DNA of 31,125 nt, from assembly GCA_016293645.1 (NCBI GenBank), contig JAEDDW010000017.1, positions 1 through 31,125 of the forward strand, read 5' to 3'. This DNA comes from Treponema sp. (GTDB taxonomy: Bacteria; Spirochaetota; Spirochaetia; Treponematales; Treponemataceae). Numbering within the stretch: position 1 is the stretch's first letter; the number at the start of each line of letters is the position of its first letter. The position numbers and the translations under genes were made by a program. Under the pieces are notes generated by a model. That model was given only the letters and a program-made list of their open reading frames with translations. It was not told where the DNA came from and did not search any database. Positions 1-8,356 of this stretch are shown here, one piece after another.

Positions 1-98
1 GCTCAGGGATCCTATGCTGTTGCGGTTGCTGAGCTTGTCGAAATACAGGGATCCTATGCTGTTGCGGTTGCTGAGCTTGTCGAAATACAGGGATCCTA
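1..98. repeat. 42-bp tandem repeat, two and a quarter copies
   Basis: A 42-base unit begins at 5, 47 and 89; the third copy stops after ten bases, just before the stop codon of the PilZ gene at 106. Each full unit carries GGGATCCTATG and TGAGCTTGTCGAA. The reverse complement of the unit shares CATAGGATCCCT and the TTCGAC...GCTCA core with the repeat clusters at 16431, 19339 and 20128, so it is a variant of the same dispersed family. It lies at the 3' end of a gene, as REP-type repeats commonly do. Confidence 0.85.
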
Positions 99-105
99 TT
101 TTACG

Positions 106-1035
106 TTAGGAAGAAATTTCTTCCAGGTCTCCTGGATTTGAAGGATCTTCCGCAGCCGAAAGGTCATCGACATTTACGACCATGTCTTTCTTCTTTGCAA
201 GCTCAAGCGGATATTCCGTATCATCAGGATTTGAATAGTCCGCCTGAATGTCGATGTATCCCTCAAGGATTCTGAAGACATAACTGCGGACCTTTTTTCT
301 TACTTCAATTGCGATATTCTTTGAAAAGAGCGTTACAAGCACGTTTATGTCGCCTTTCTTGAATTCCTTGAGAACGACAAGAGGTGCCGGAAGTTTTACT
401 CCATAAAGCCACAGATCAACCTTTGGCAGGTTTGTGTTTGCAGGAATCACGCCGCAAAGCTTTTCCGGAATCTTGCAGGCAAGTCCCACGGAACTGAAGT
501 CCACCAATGGAAGCTTGAAGTTTCCGATTTTGATGGTCATGTCAATGAAAGCATTTCCACTTACCTCACATGTGGCACGGACGTATTGACGGCGTCCCTT
601 TGCTCCGTTCACGTCAAGGATGCACGTAAGCGTTTCCGCAAAATCCTCTCTGTCTGGAGAAGCAGGAATATAACCGCAGGGAAGTTTAAGATTATAGAAG
701 AAAAGATTCATCTGCCTTGGGGACGTGTTTACTGAAAGAACCCCAAAGAAGATGGAAGATAGTGTTTCATCCTCTTCGCAGGAAAGGATGAAGTTAAGGT
801 ACTGTATTACTGTCAGCGAGTCGGTGCCGACATGGTCAAGATTCACAAGGCAGATGGAGTCCGGATTTTTCCTGAGAATGTTTTTGGCCTGTCTGAAGTC
901 TTCGATGATGTATGTCTCATATTCCATATCGCGCAGCTTGCCTTTTGCAAGCTGTTCAATAACGAAAGAGGCATTGACAAAGAATACTTTTCTGCCAAAT
1001 ACGCAGTTATCGCGTGGAACAAACTCTTCTGCCAT
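106..1035 (-). CDS. PilZ-domain protein with receiver-like N-terminus
   Basis: Protein of 309 residues. The C-terminal half carries the two PilZ signatures that bind cyclic di-GMP: an RxxxR motif (R149-x3-R153) and a D/N-x-S-x-x-G motif (D179, S181, G184), followed by beta-rich sequence to about residue 265. The N-terminal 140 residues are alpha/beta and vaguely receiver-like, but I see no clear phospho-acceptor Asp pattern. The tail is acidic. The start has an AGGAT ribosome-binding site overlapping the pheS stop codon, so translation is probably coupled to pheS. Likely role: a cyclic-di-GMP effector acting on motility or envelope; the output partner is unknown. A diguanylate cyclase is encoded 3.5 kb away on the same strand. 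The PilZ call is fairly secure, the N-terminal call weak. Confidence 0.75.
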   Translation of the reverse strand: MAEEFVPRDNCVFGRKVFFVNASFVIEQLAKGKLRDMEYETYIIEDFRQAKNILRKNPDSICLVNLDHVGTDSLTVIQYLNFILSCEEDETLSSIFFGVLSVNTSPRQMNLFFYNLKLPCGYIPASPDREDFAETLTCILDVNGAKGRRQYVRATCEVSGNAFIDMTIKIGNFKLPLVDFSSVGLACKIPEKLCGVIPANTNLPKVDLWLYGVKLPAPLVVLKEFKKGDINVLVTLFSKNIAIEVRKKVRSYVFRILEGYIDIQADYSNPDDTEYPLELAKKKDMVVNVDDLSAAEDPSNPGDLEEISS

Positions 1036-1043
1036 GCATTATC

Positions 1044-2603
1044 CTAAAATTTTGCCCTTCTGAGTCTTACGCGTTCAATGTCTTCACAGAACAGTTCGCG
1101 TAGATCATTAAGTCCGAGAGCCATGAGAGCCATACGGTCAATACCGATACCCCATGCAAGAACAGGAACATCGATGCCCATTGGCTTTGTAACTTCCGGT
1201 CTGAAAATACCAGAACCACCAAGCTCAAACCAGCCGAGCTTTGGATGCTTGATGTGAACTTCGATTGAAGGCTCCGTGAACGGGAAGTAACCAGGAACAT
1301 ACTTGACGTCTGTTGCACCGGCGATTTCCACGGCAAACATCTCAAGGAATCCGAGGAGTGTCTTGAGGTTTGCTTCTTCACCAAGAACGATGCCTTCTGT
1401 CTGATAGAAGTCAGAAAGGTGTGTTGCGTCTACCTTGTCATAGCGGAAGCAGCGTGCGATACCGAAGTATTTGCCTGGAACTTCTGCCTTGTGAAGCTGA
1501 TGTGCAGAAAGAACCGTACCCTGGCTTCTCATGATGAGGCGGCGTGTGAATTCGTTGTCAAAGCTGTAGTTCCAGCCGCGGCTGCCTGTGTTTCCACCGT
1601 CGCGATGAACTGCTGCTACATTGCTCAAATATGGTTCTTCGATTGACTTTGCGTGTGTCGGAGTCTTGATACGGTAAACATCGTGGATGTCGCGTGCTGC
1701 GTGGAACTGTGGCATGAAGAGAGCATCACCGTTCCAGAATTCTGTTTCTACGAGCGGTCCGTCAAATTCCTGGAATCCAAGTGAACAGAGCTTGTCCTTT
1801 ACGCTTTCAAGGAACTGTACATAAGGATTTGTGCGTCCTGGAATGATGCGTGCAGGTGGAATCGTGATGTTGTATCCGCGGAAAGTTCCCTTCTTCCAGT
1901 CACCCGAAGTAATGAGGGAAGGTGTGATCTCGCCGATTTCATTACCAGTGATTCCAGCGCTCTTGAGGGCTTCTGCAACTGCAGTAAATGCTTCTGTAAG
2001 CTTATATGCAACAGTTTCGCGTTCGATGGTCTTGAAAGGTGTTTCAGAAATACCGCGTTTCTTTGTGAGACCACCCATTGTCTCGATTTCTTCTTTTGAA
2101 AGGTCTGCCGCATCAAGTGTTGCGTTTTCTGCCTTGCTTGCTTTCTCGATGAGAGCCTTGGCTGTGGCAAAGCGGGCAGGAAGTTCACCGCCCTTGTAGC
2201 ATGCTTTTTTTTCTTCGTTCATGCCAAGAACGCCGTCCTTGCTCAATGAACCGAATGCGGAACCTACATCCTTGTTTTCAAGGGCAAGCTTTACTGCGAT
2301 CTCTGGGAGTGTGTGTGGTCCATTGTCCTTGAGGAAATTTATGATTCTTTCTTCAGCAAATCCATCCTTGAGGATCTTGCGTCCGAAGTCTGTAAGTTCA
2401 AAATATGTATGTGGTGTGCGGGATGTTTCTGCAAGAAGTTTTTTTCCGCTAAGCCAGCTGAATGCCTGGTTTGCGTGGCCCGCCTTGAATCCAAGTTCTG
2501 TTTCAAGTCTTGTCGAAGTGAGTTCATCCTTTAAGCTGTAGTGAAGGAGAATCTTTGTCTCGAGTGGATGAAGGTTTTTGATGAATGATTTTAAGTCTGC
2601 CAT
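1044..2603 (-). CDS. pheS: Phenylalanyl-tRNA synthetase alpha subunit, archaeal type
   Basis: Protein of 519 residues that charges tRNA-Phe with phenylalanine as part of an alpha2-beta2 enzyme in the cytoplasm. It is longer than the usual bacterial PheS (about 330-350 residues) because residues 1 to about 200 form winged-helix repeats, as in archaeal and eukaryotic enzymes. The class II core follows: motif 2 region FRYDKVDATHLSDFYQTEG with the DATH signature, and motif 3 region GGSGIFRPEVTKP followed by AWGIGIDRMAL near the C-terminus. Spirochaetes are known to carry this archaeal-type PheRS. The beta subunit gene is not in the window. A terminator separates pheS from the upstream gene, and only 8 bases separate it from the PilZ gene downstream. 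Confidence 0.95.
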   Translation of the reverse strand: MADLKSFIKNLHPLETKILLHYSLKDELTSTRLETELGFKAGHANQAFSWLSGKKLLAETSRTPHTYFELTDFGRKILKDGFAEERIINFLKDNGPHTLPEIAVKLALENKDVGSAFGSLSKDGVLGMNEEKKACYKGGELPARFATAKALIEKASKAENATLDAADLSKEEIETMGGLTKKRGISETPFKTIERETVAYKLTEAFTAVAEALKSAGITGNEIGEITPSLITSGDWKKGTFRGYNITIPPARIIPGRTNPYVQFLESVKDKLCSLGFQEFDGPLVETEFWNGDALFMPQFHAARDIHDVYRIKTPTHAKSIEEPYLSNVAAVHRDGGNTGSRGWNYSFDNEFTRRLIMRSQGTVLSAHQLHKAEVPGKYFGIARCFRYDKVDATHLSDFYQTEGIVLGEEANLKTLLGFLEMFAVEIAGATDVKYVPGYFPFTEPSIEVHIKHPKLGWFELGGSGIFRPEVTKPMGIDVPVLAWGIGIDRMALMALGLNDLRELFCEDIERVRLRRAKF

Positions 2604-2623
2604 TTTTTGTTCTGCCTGGATAT

Positions 2624-2685
2624 GAAAAAAATTTCGCCACTGCGGAAAAATCTCAAGCGACCTGCCGGGAATTCCGCAATGGCGA
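2624..2685 (-). terminator. Rho-independent terminator between the 146-residue exported protein gene and pheS
   Basis: Positions 2634-2647 and 2672-2685 form an inverted repeat (TCGCCA and GCGGAA paired with TTCCGC and TGGCGA, two mismatches in the middle). On the minus strand it is followed at 2624-2633 by ATTTTTTT. It ends the transcript of the gene at 2693-3133. Confidence 0.75.
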
Positions 2686-2692
2686 GCTGAAA

Positions 2693-3133
2693 TTACTTAG
2701 AGAAGATTACTCTTGAAGAATAAGATACATAAGGGATCTTTCCTTCCTTGAAATTCTTTTCAACGCCGAAAGTACCCTTCTTGTAGTCTGCATAGCGATA
2801 GTGCTTGTACTTGTGTTCAGCAGCAAAGTCCTGATATACAGCCATAGCAACATTCATTGCTTCGCCCTTGTCGTATGATGAACGAACGCATGTATACTGG
2901 AAAATTGCTTCTCCTGTAAGTGGAGTATAGTCAATGCGAAGTGTAACATTCTTTGCTTTTGGATGGAGTTCCTTGTAAAGGTCGTTATCTTCAAGAATGA
3001 TAACCTGTGTTGCATTAGCATCTTCCTTTGATTCTTCTGCAGCTACTTCTGCGAGAATAGCGTCTGCATCCTGTGCAAAAAGTGAACCGAAAGCAAACAA
3101 TGCTACGGCTGCGAGCATAAATATTTTTTTCAT
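2693..3133 (-). CDS. Small exported protein of unknown function
   Basis: Protein of 146 residues with a classical signal peptide (MKK, hydrophobic core, FAQ cleavage region at about residue 21). The mature part starts acidic, then contains a mixed segment with NVTLRIDYTP near residue 83, and ends in an aromatic and basic C-terminal half. There is no lipobox Cys, so it is predicted to be periplasmic or outer-membrane-associated. The start is supported by AAGGAGG ending about six bases upstream. It lies 24 bases downstream of the other exported protein gene and is closed by a strong terminator, so it could be the last gene of the operon that includes the rhomboid. I do not recognise a family. 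The neighbouring exported protein also has a DYTP phrase, which may be chance. Confidence 0.75.
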   Translation of the reverse strand: MKKIFMLAAVALFAFGSLFAQDADAILAEVAAEESKEDANATQVIILEDNDLYKELHPKAKNVTLRIDYTPLTGEAIFQYTCVRSSYDKGEAMNVAMAVYQDFAAEHKYKHYRYADYKKGTFGVEKNFKEGKIPYVSYSSRVIFSK

Positions 3134-3157
3134 GTGATTCCTCCTTTATAGAACACA

Positions 3158-3913
3158 TTAAAATTGTGTGTATTCAATTATTCTATCAGTTTCAAGGAAA
3201 AAATCAAGGTCGACCACATATTGGCCGCTCCTGATGTAGATTCTCGGATCCCTGATAAGCAGAACCGTTCCTGAAATTTCCTTTGGTTTGTTTTTTATCA
3301 GCGTACGCCAGTATTCCCTTACTGCATCCTTGAGGGCCATGCTGCAGGCTTCCTTTATTCCGTCGAAGCCCTTCTCAACACTGGCACGGCCAACACCTTT
3401 GATGTGCGGATGAACGATGGAACTCCACCTTCTGTATTCCTCCTGCTGCATCAATGTCCTGTTGCAGTAGGCACGGCTCACCAGCTTGTTTTCCATAGGC
3501 TCCGGATCATGAAATTCCACAGGATTCATCTTAGGATCAAAAGGCTTTATTTCGTCGAATTCCCAGTATTCCTTCACGCCACGCAGCCTGTCATAGGGAG
3601 TGTAGTCGAAACGCCAGCCGTTTATCATTCCGTTCAGCAGGAAAGGAGCTATCTGCTTTGACCTCTCGATTGAAAATCCGAAAATCCTGTGCAGCTGGTC
3701 CTGGTCTTTTTTGTCTTCCTCTTTTTTCTCCTCTACGGAACTCTTCTCAGCGTCAAAACTGCCCGGAAATGCATCAAGGTCAGCCCATATCAATATGCGA
3801 AGCTGTTCCGACTGTTCCTGGACCTGAGCATGCAAAGGTGAAAATGGAAAATCGAGAAAGAAAAACTGAAAAGCGAGAATTGCAACAGGCAGACAGAAAT
3901 GTTTTTTACCCAT
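3158..3913 (-). CDS. Exported protein of unknown function
   Basis: Protein of 251 residues when started at the ATG at 3913, which has AAGGA seven bases upstream. A GTG at 3928 overlapping the rhomboid stop (GTGA) would add five residues, but then the AAGGA would fall inside the gene. The N-terminus is a signal peptide with a long Phe-rich hydrophobic core ending near LHAQ. Next comes a charged Lys/Glu/Asp linker (about residues 55-75), then a folded region rich in aromatic residues that ends in a predicted beta strand pair. No family is recognised. Its position directly after the rhomboid protease gene makes it a conceivable substrate or partner, but nothing in the sequence proves that. Confidence 0.7.
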   Translation of the reverse strand: MGKKHFCLPVAILAFQFFFLDFPFSPLHAQVQEQSEQLRILIWADLDAFPGSFDAEKSSVEEKKEEDKKDQDQLHRIFGFSIERSKQIAPFLLNGMINGWRFDYTPYDRLRGVKEYWEFDEIKPFDPKMNPVEFHDPEPMENKLVSRAYCNRTLMQQEEYRRWSSIVHPHIKGVGRASVEKGFDGIKEACSMALKDAVREYWRTLIKNKPKEISGTVLLIRDPRIYIRSGQYVVDLDFFLETDRIIEYTQF

Positions 3914-3924
3914 TAGTTGTTCCT

Positions 3925-4545
3925 TCACAGATTGTCACGCCACACTTTCAATGGGTGAACTCCCATACGTATAACAAAATAAAGCCATGCAAGTAACAGC
4001 CCGGAAAGATGGGCGCAGTGCGAAATTCCGCCCCTGCCAGAAAACTGGCTGAAGAATTCTATCGCGGCATAGATAAGCACAAGGACCGGAGCCTGGACAG
4101 GAATTATGCCCCAGACATAGATGACGTTGCGTGGAAAAATCACGGCGTAGGCAAGAAGAACCGCATATATGGCGCCGCTTGCACCTATGAGAAGAATGTT
4201 CATCCCCAAAAACCAGTAGATGGCCATGCAGATAAGACCGTCAAGAATTCCGCATAATAAATAGAAGAGAAGAAATTCTTTTGTGCCCAAAGCCCTCTCA
4301 ACGGAAATTCCAAAGAAGAAAAGGGCTATCATGTTGAAGAGAAGGTGCCGCCATCCGCCATGGATGAACAGATATGTCAAAGGCTGCCAGAACCAGTGAT
4401 ATGAAAGTCCCGCGTAGGAAAGTCCAAGATAAAGTGAGATGCGCGGAAAAATCTGAAGGATGAACATGAACGCGATATTCAGGAGAATGATTGCCATTGT
4501 GGCATTTACAAATGTGTATCTGAAAGGTTTTCTGATGAGGTTCAT
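3925..4545 (-). CDS. Rhomboid-family intramembrane serine protease
   Basis: Protein of 206 residues, almost entirely hydrophobic, with about six membrane segments, as expected for a minimal bacterial rhomboid. The catalytic dyad is visible: Ser123 in GASG (the GxSG motif) and His179 in AHLSG (the AHxGG motif of the last segment). The HGGWRHLLFNM segment (H67, N71) supplies the conserved His and Asn of the second transmembrane segment, which help form the oxyanion hole. The enzyme cleaves single-pass membrane proteins within the bilayer. Its start codon overlaps the stop of the diguanylate cyclase gene (TAATG), so the two are translationally coupled. The natural substrate is unknown; the exported protein immediately downstream is an untested candidate. 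Confidence 0.92.
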   Translation of the reverse strand: MNLIRKPFRYTFVNATMAIILLNIAFMFILQIFPRISLYLGLSYAGLSYHWFWQPLTYLFIHGGWRHLLFNMIALFFFGISVERALGTKEFLLFYLLCGILDGLICMAIYWFLGMNILLIGASGAIYAVLLAYAVIFPRNVIYVWGIIPVQAPVLVLIYAAIEFFSQFSGRGGISHCAHLSGLLLAWLYFVIRMGVHPLKVWRDNL

Positions 4546-5678
4546 TACTGCTGAGAATCTTCACCGGCAGCTTCGAGTACCGTTATGCGGTTTCTGCCGT
4601 TTTCCTTTGACATGTACAGGGCTTTGTCCGCCTGATCGACAAGAAGCCTTGCAGATCTTACAGGATTGTCTTCCACAGAGAAAACAGAGATTCCGCCTGA
4701 AATAGTAAGCTTCATCTCGTTTCCTTCATAAGAAAGCACGGAATCTTCTATTCTTTTGCGGATTCTTTCAGCAACAAGGAAAGCACCTTCTTTGTCGGTG
4801 CCACAGAGCATGACCGTGAATTCCTCACCGCCGTAGCGGCAGGCCATATCCTCGTCGCGGATGCTGTCTTTTATTATTTTTGCCACATGCTGAAGAACGT
4901 AGTCTCCGCAGGCATGACCGTAAGTGTCATTGAATTTTTTGAAGAAGTCGATGTCAAACATCACGATGCTGAGCTTTTCATTCTGGGCAAAGGCATTGTC
5001 CAGCTTGTCCTCAAGGATATTGAAGAAGAAGAACTTGAGCTTGAGATGTGTCATCATGTCCGTTGATGCCTGCTCGATGAGCGAAGCATTATGTACCGCA
5101 ACGGAAGCAAGCGAAGCGATTGTCTGGATTTCGTCCCTTTCGTAACTTGTATAGGAAGAATCGATTCCGTCGATGAAGATTCTCTCACCCAAGACAAGAA
5201 TGCCGTTGAGTCGGTTCTTGAGGATAAGCGGAACAACAAGAGACGGCTTGAGGGTTTCGATTATGTCCAGATCCTTGCAGTCAGGAACATATTCCCTGAG
5301 TTCTGAAAGCGCATAGACATTGGTTGAAGAAGTAAAGAATTCAACAAGCTTTGACTGTATGGGAATTCTGTATTCGACAGTAGGATCAATGGCAACACCG
5401 GAATAGTTGTCGGAAAGAATGTAGCCGCTCTCGTCCTTGAGTTCATCAAGAACGAAAATACCGGCACCTGTGACACGCATCTGGGCCATTGCAATGTAAA
5501 GAATGGACTCTACAAGAGGATCTAGTTCAATGGTTGTACAGAAAGAGCGGGAGATCTCAAGCATCTGCTGAAGGTCATAGATGTGTTTTTCAAACTCAGC
5601 GATTACTTCACTCTCTGTCTTCTGGGTGGACCTTCCTTTGCCAGCTGATTTAAGGGAAGTCCTTTTTCTAGCGCTCAT
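4545..5678 (-). CDS. GAF-GGDEF diguanylate cyclase
   Basis: Protein of 377 residues. Residues about 35-205 form a GAF-like sensor domain preceded by a short helical region. Residues about 205-370 form a GGDEF domain with the active-site motif GGEEF at 283-287 and the metal-binding FDIDFFKKFND segment at 241-251. An inhibitory I-site R274-x-x-D277 sits exactly five residues before GGEEF, as in product-inhibited cyclases. It is therefore predicted to make cyclic di-GMP from two GTP and to be feedback-inhibited. There are no transmembrane segments, so it is cytosolic, sensing a small ligand or redox state through GAF. It is the second gene of the set 527-residue protein, cyclase, rhomboid, exported protein, with four bases or fewer between genes. 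Confidence 0.93.
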   Translation of the reverse strand: MSARKRTSLKSAGKGRSTQKTESEVIAEFEKHIYDLQQMLEISRSFCTTIELDPLVESILYIAMAQMRVTGAGIFVLDELKDESGYILSDNYSGVAIDPTVEYRIPIQSKLVEFFTSSTNVYALSELREYVPDCKDLDIIETLKPSLVVPLILKNRLNGILVLGERIFIDGIDSSYTSYERDEIQTIASLASVAVHNASLIEQASTDMMTHLKLKFFFFNILEDKLDNAFAQNEKLSIVMFDIDFFKKFNDTYGHACGDYVLQHVAKIIKDSIRDEDMACRYGGEEFTVMLCGTDKEGAFLVAERIRKRIEDSVLSYEGNEMKLTISGGISVFSVEDNPVRSARLLVDQADKALYMSKENGRNRITVLEAAGEDSQQ

Positions 5679-5682
5679 TATT

Positions 5683-7260
5683 TTACTTCTTCTCTATCGT
5701 TCCGATTATAACATAATTCTTCATTATTTCAAGGAAAACTTTCCACTGGCCGTACTGGCTTTCCATGAAATCGGAATTGTCACGGTTTCTTGAGGAAATC
5801 ATAAGCACCTTGAGGTTCTGTATTATTTCGGAACTAGGTTTCTTTGATTCCACCAGAATGTCGTTTATCTTTTTATACAGCAGGAACACATTTGTAGTTT
5901 CCGTCTGTATCACTTCCTTTGCCTGCTTGTTAATTATATCAATCAGATCCTTAAGCGTTGATTCAAAGGAAGGATCCTTATGGCTGTCCTTTATGAGGGA
6001 CGTGATGTTGGCCTCATCAAAGGCGCTTCCTCGCTTGAATTTTCCCTCAAAGGCAACAATGCGTTCATAGGCATCGTTCAACGCAAAAACAACGGAAGAG
6101 AATTCCGACTTGTAGGACTGGTTGCTGAAAAAACCTTCGATTACAATATCATTCAGCAGTGGTTTCACATGCTCGATGAAATAATGCTTGAGGAAGTTCT
6201 TGAGAAGGGACATAGGCGTAATCCAAAGGAATGAACATGGAGTACTCTGGCGCAGAGTGTTGTCAAGTTCCTTGCTGTAACCGATGACAGGCTCAAGAGG
6301 AATTGAACCGAAAATCTGGTTTATCTCATTGCTTATGGTTGCATCCTGAATTTCACCTTTAAGGCGTGATTCATCCGCACGGAACCTGGTTTCAAGATAG
6401 TCGGCATACTTCTGTCTTCCGTCGCTTTTGTATACGGCACGGTCAGGAACCATCTCGAAGTTCTTTTTTGCGATGCGTATGAGACACATGAGGATTTCCT
6501 TTGTGAATACGTGCTTTACGATGCCCTGGATTTTCTTGAAGCTGTTCTTGAGTCTGTTTGCTACGTCGTCTGTATAGGAACCGCCCATGAGAAGTTTTGC
6601 AAGGGCGACAACTGCATTGTAGACGGAATTCGTCACATCCATTTCAGCCACAACGAAATACAGGTCAAGCAGGGAATTCTCAAGAAGATCCGGAGGAAGC
6701 TGCTGGAATTCCGGAATGTATCCCGGTTTTGTACTGAAGGTATTGTCAAAGACCTTGAGGGCAGTCATATAGCTGAAACGGCAGATGTCATTAAGCTGCC
6801 TTACACGGCTCAATGTCATGTCTATCTTTATGAACTCCTGGGAATTGAGTTCCTTTATTACTTTCTCAAGCTTTCTGTGTTCGCTTTCAAAATATCTCTG
6901 CACGGAATCCGCTTCCATGGCTCCGGCTTTTCTGTTCTCGTAGGCAAAACCTGACAGGATATCCCTTGCTTCCTGGCTGAATCCGGTCAAAAGGAGCTGT
7001 TCCTCATAACGTCTTGCGCAATCAATATCTGTGGAACAAAGTGTCTGAGAAAGGAGGTCCCCGATCATTGAGGTATTTTCGTAAAGGATCCTCAAAGTCT
7101 CCGCAAAGTCTATCTGGATAAGACCGTTCTTATAAAGATTTGGGGCAAGCTGCCTCAGTTCATTTTCAATTTTTCTGATAGCCTGACGCTGAAGTGCTTC
7201 CGGTGAGTTGGGAGAAAAAATAGATTGTAGGAATTCAGATAGACGCTGCAGAAAACTCAT
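5683..7260 (-). CDS. Large helical protein of unknown function (treponeme type, possibly DUF5312)
   Basis: Protein of 525 residues from the ATG at 7260; a GTG two codons further upstream (7266) is also possible, and neither start has a good ribosome-binding site. It is predominantly alpha-helical and soluble, with no signal peptide or catalytic motif that I can see. The opening FLQRLSEFLQSIF is amphipathic. It resembles in general make-up the proteins annotated only in treponemes as DUF5312, but that assignment is from memory and uncertain. It is the first gene of a tightly packed operon with the diguanylate cyclase (four-base gap), so a role in the same signalling or envelope process is possible. 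The promoter is probably between 7261 and 7316; a TATAAT on the minus strand at 7278-7283 is the only -10-like match and lacks a clear -35. Confidence 0.65.
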   Translation of the reverse strand: MSFLQRLSEFLQSIFSPNSPEALQRQAIRKIENELRQLAPNLYKNGLIQIDFAETLRILYENTSMIGDLLSQTLCSTDIDCARRYEEQLLLTGFSQEARDILSGFAYENRKAGAMEADSVQRYFESEHRKLEKVIKELNSQEFIKIDMTLSRVRQLNDICRFSYMTALKVFDNTFSTKPGYIPEFQQLPPDLLENSLLDLYFVVAEMDVTNSVYNAVVALAKLLMGGSYTDDVANRLKNSFKKIQGIVKHVFTKEILMCLIRIAKKNFEMVPDRAVYKSDGRQKYADYLETRFRADESRLKGEIQDATISNEINQIFGSIPLEPVIGYSKELDNTLRQSTPCSFLWITPMSLLKNFLKHYFIEHVKPLLNDIVIEGFFSNQSYKSEFSSVVFALNDAYERIVAFEGKFKRGSAFDEANITSLIKDSHKDPSFESTLKDLIDIINKQAKEVIQTETTNVFLLYKKINDILVESKKPSSEIIQNLKVLMISSRNRDNSDFMESQYGQWKVFLEIMKNYVIIGTIEKK

Positions 7261-7316
7261 AACCACGACATTGTATAATTATAGAAGAGATTAGACAAGT
7301 ATGAGATGGCTATACT

Positions 7317-8333
7317 CTACGACAGATAACCGGAAAGTATGTCTCGGTAGTCCTGGGCGCTTTCCGCATGGACAAGTCTGGCGCGAAGTTGTGAGCCTCC
7401 ACGGATTCCGCTTGAATAGGCACAGAATTTCTTGCGCATCTGAAGGCATGCACCCAGTTCTCCCATCTGCTCCATGTTGACCTCAAGTTCCCTGAAACCA
7501 GCATTGAGCCTGTCGGAAACAGATTCCACGGTATAGGAACCTTCCGTCAGATACTGGATCGTCCTGCGGAACAGAAACGGATCTCCCATGGCACCACGGG
7601 CAAACATGATTCCGTCGCAGCCTGTTTCGAGGAACATCTGTTCCGCTGTCTCAGGAGTAAAGGCATCTCCGCTTCCAAAAATAGGAATACGGCCTGCGGC
7701 CTGCTGCACAAGTTTCTTCTGGATCTGCCAGTCGGCTTTTCCGGCATATCCTTGGGCTCTAGTACGGGCATGGATTGTAAGGGCATCGGCGCCGGCTTCT
7801 ATGGCAGCCTCAAGATTTTCACTCCATGTAAGGTGCTCTCCATCCCATCCGCTCCGAATCTTTATGGTGACCGGAACATTGCCTCGCTCCGGATGTTCCT
7901 TTGAGTATGCGACACACTGTTCCTTAACCGCCTTTACAATAGAAAAAAGACGGTCGGTCTCCTTTGTCAGCATGCTGCCGGCACCGCTTTTGATAATCTT
8001 TGGCACAGGGCAGCCGCCGTTTATGTCGATGCTTTCACAGGTAGTTTGCTCAAGGACAATTTTTGCAGCATTTGCCATTACTTCAGCGTTTCCACCGAAA
8101 ATCTGTACTGCATAGCTTTTTTCATTTGGAGCACGAGCCATCAGGTCAGCGGTTTTTATATTGCCTCTGGTAAGGGCTTCCGCACTGACCATTTCCGTAG
8201 TACAGAAGGAAGCTCCGCAGTCAACGCAGAGGGTACGGAACGCCCTGTCGCTGTAGCCTGCGATTGGAGCAAGAAAGAGATTTCCTTCAAGATGTAACGG
8301 ACCGATGTTTACGGGATGATACAAAGCATTCAT
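7317..8333 (-). CDS. tRNA-dihydrouridine synthase (DusB-like)
   Basis: Protein of 338 residues, a flavoenzyme that reduces specific uridines of tRNA to dihydrouridine using NADPH. Hallmarks: an FMN-binding opening LAPIAGYSDRAFR (residues 21-33), the VQIFGG strand near 77, and the INGGCPVPK motif with catalytic Cys108. These are followed by a KIRSGWD strand, a HARTRAQGYAGKADW segment and the phosphate-binding IFGSGD and MFARGAMGDP loops. Length and motif order fit the DusB subfamily, although the canonical form is MGCPxxK and here it is GGCPVPK. It lies 23 bases downstream of tatD, probably in one transcript. No Shine-Dalgarno sequence is evident close to its ATG. Confidence 0.93.
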   Translation of the reverse strand: MNALYHPVNIGPLHLEGNLFLAPIAGYSDRAFRTLCVDCGASFCTTEMVSAEALTRGNIKTADLMARAPNEKSYAVQIFGGNAEVMANAAKIVLEQTTCESIDINGGCPVPKIIKSGAGSMLTKETDRLFSIVKAVKEQCVAYSKEHPERGNVPVTIKIRSGWDGEHLTWSENLEAAIEAGADALTIHARTRAQGYAGKADWQIQKKLVQQAAGRIPIFGSGDAFTPETAEQMFLETGCDGIMFARGAMGDPFLFRRTIQYLTEGSYTVESVSDRLNAGFRELEVNMEQMGELGACLQMRKKFCAYSSGIRGGSQLRARLVHAESAQDYRDILSGYLS

Positions 8334-8356
8334 AGTGCGCGGAGACGGCTTTTTTC

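Noticed and set aside
7278..7283. Minus-strand TATAAT before the 525-residue gene as a promoter
   Set aside because: No -35-like sequence at a suitable distance; kept only as a remark in the gene entry.
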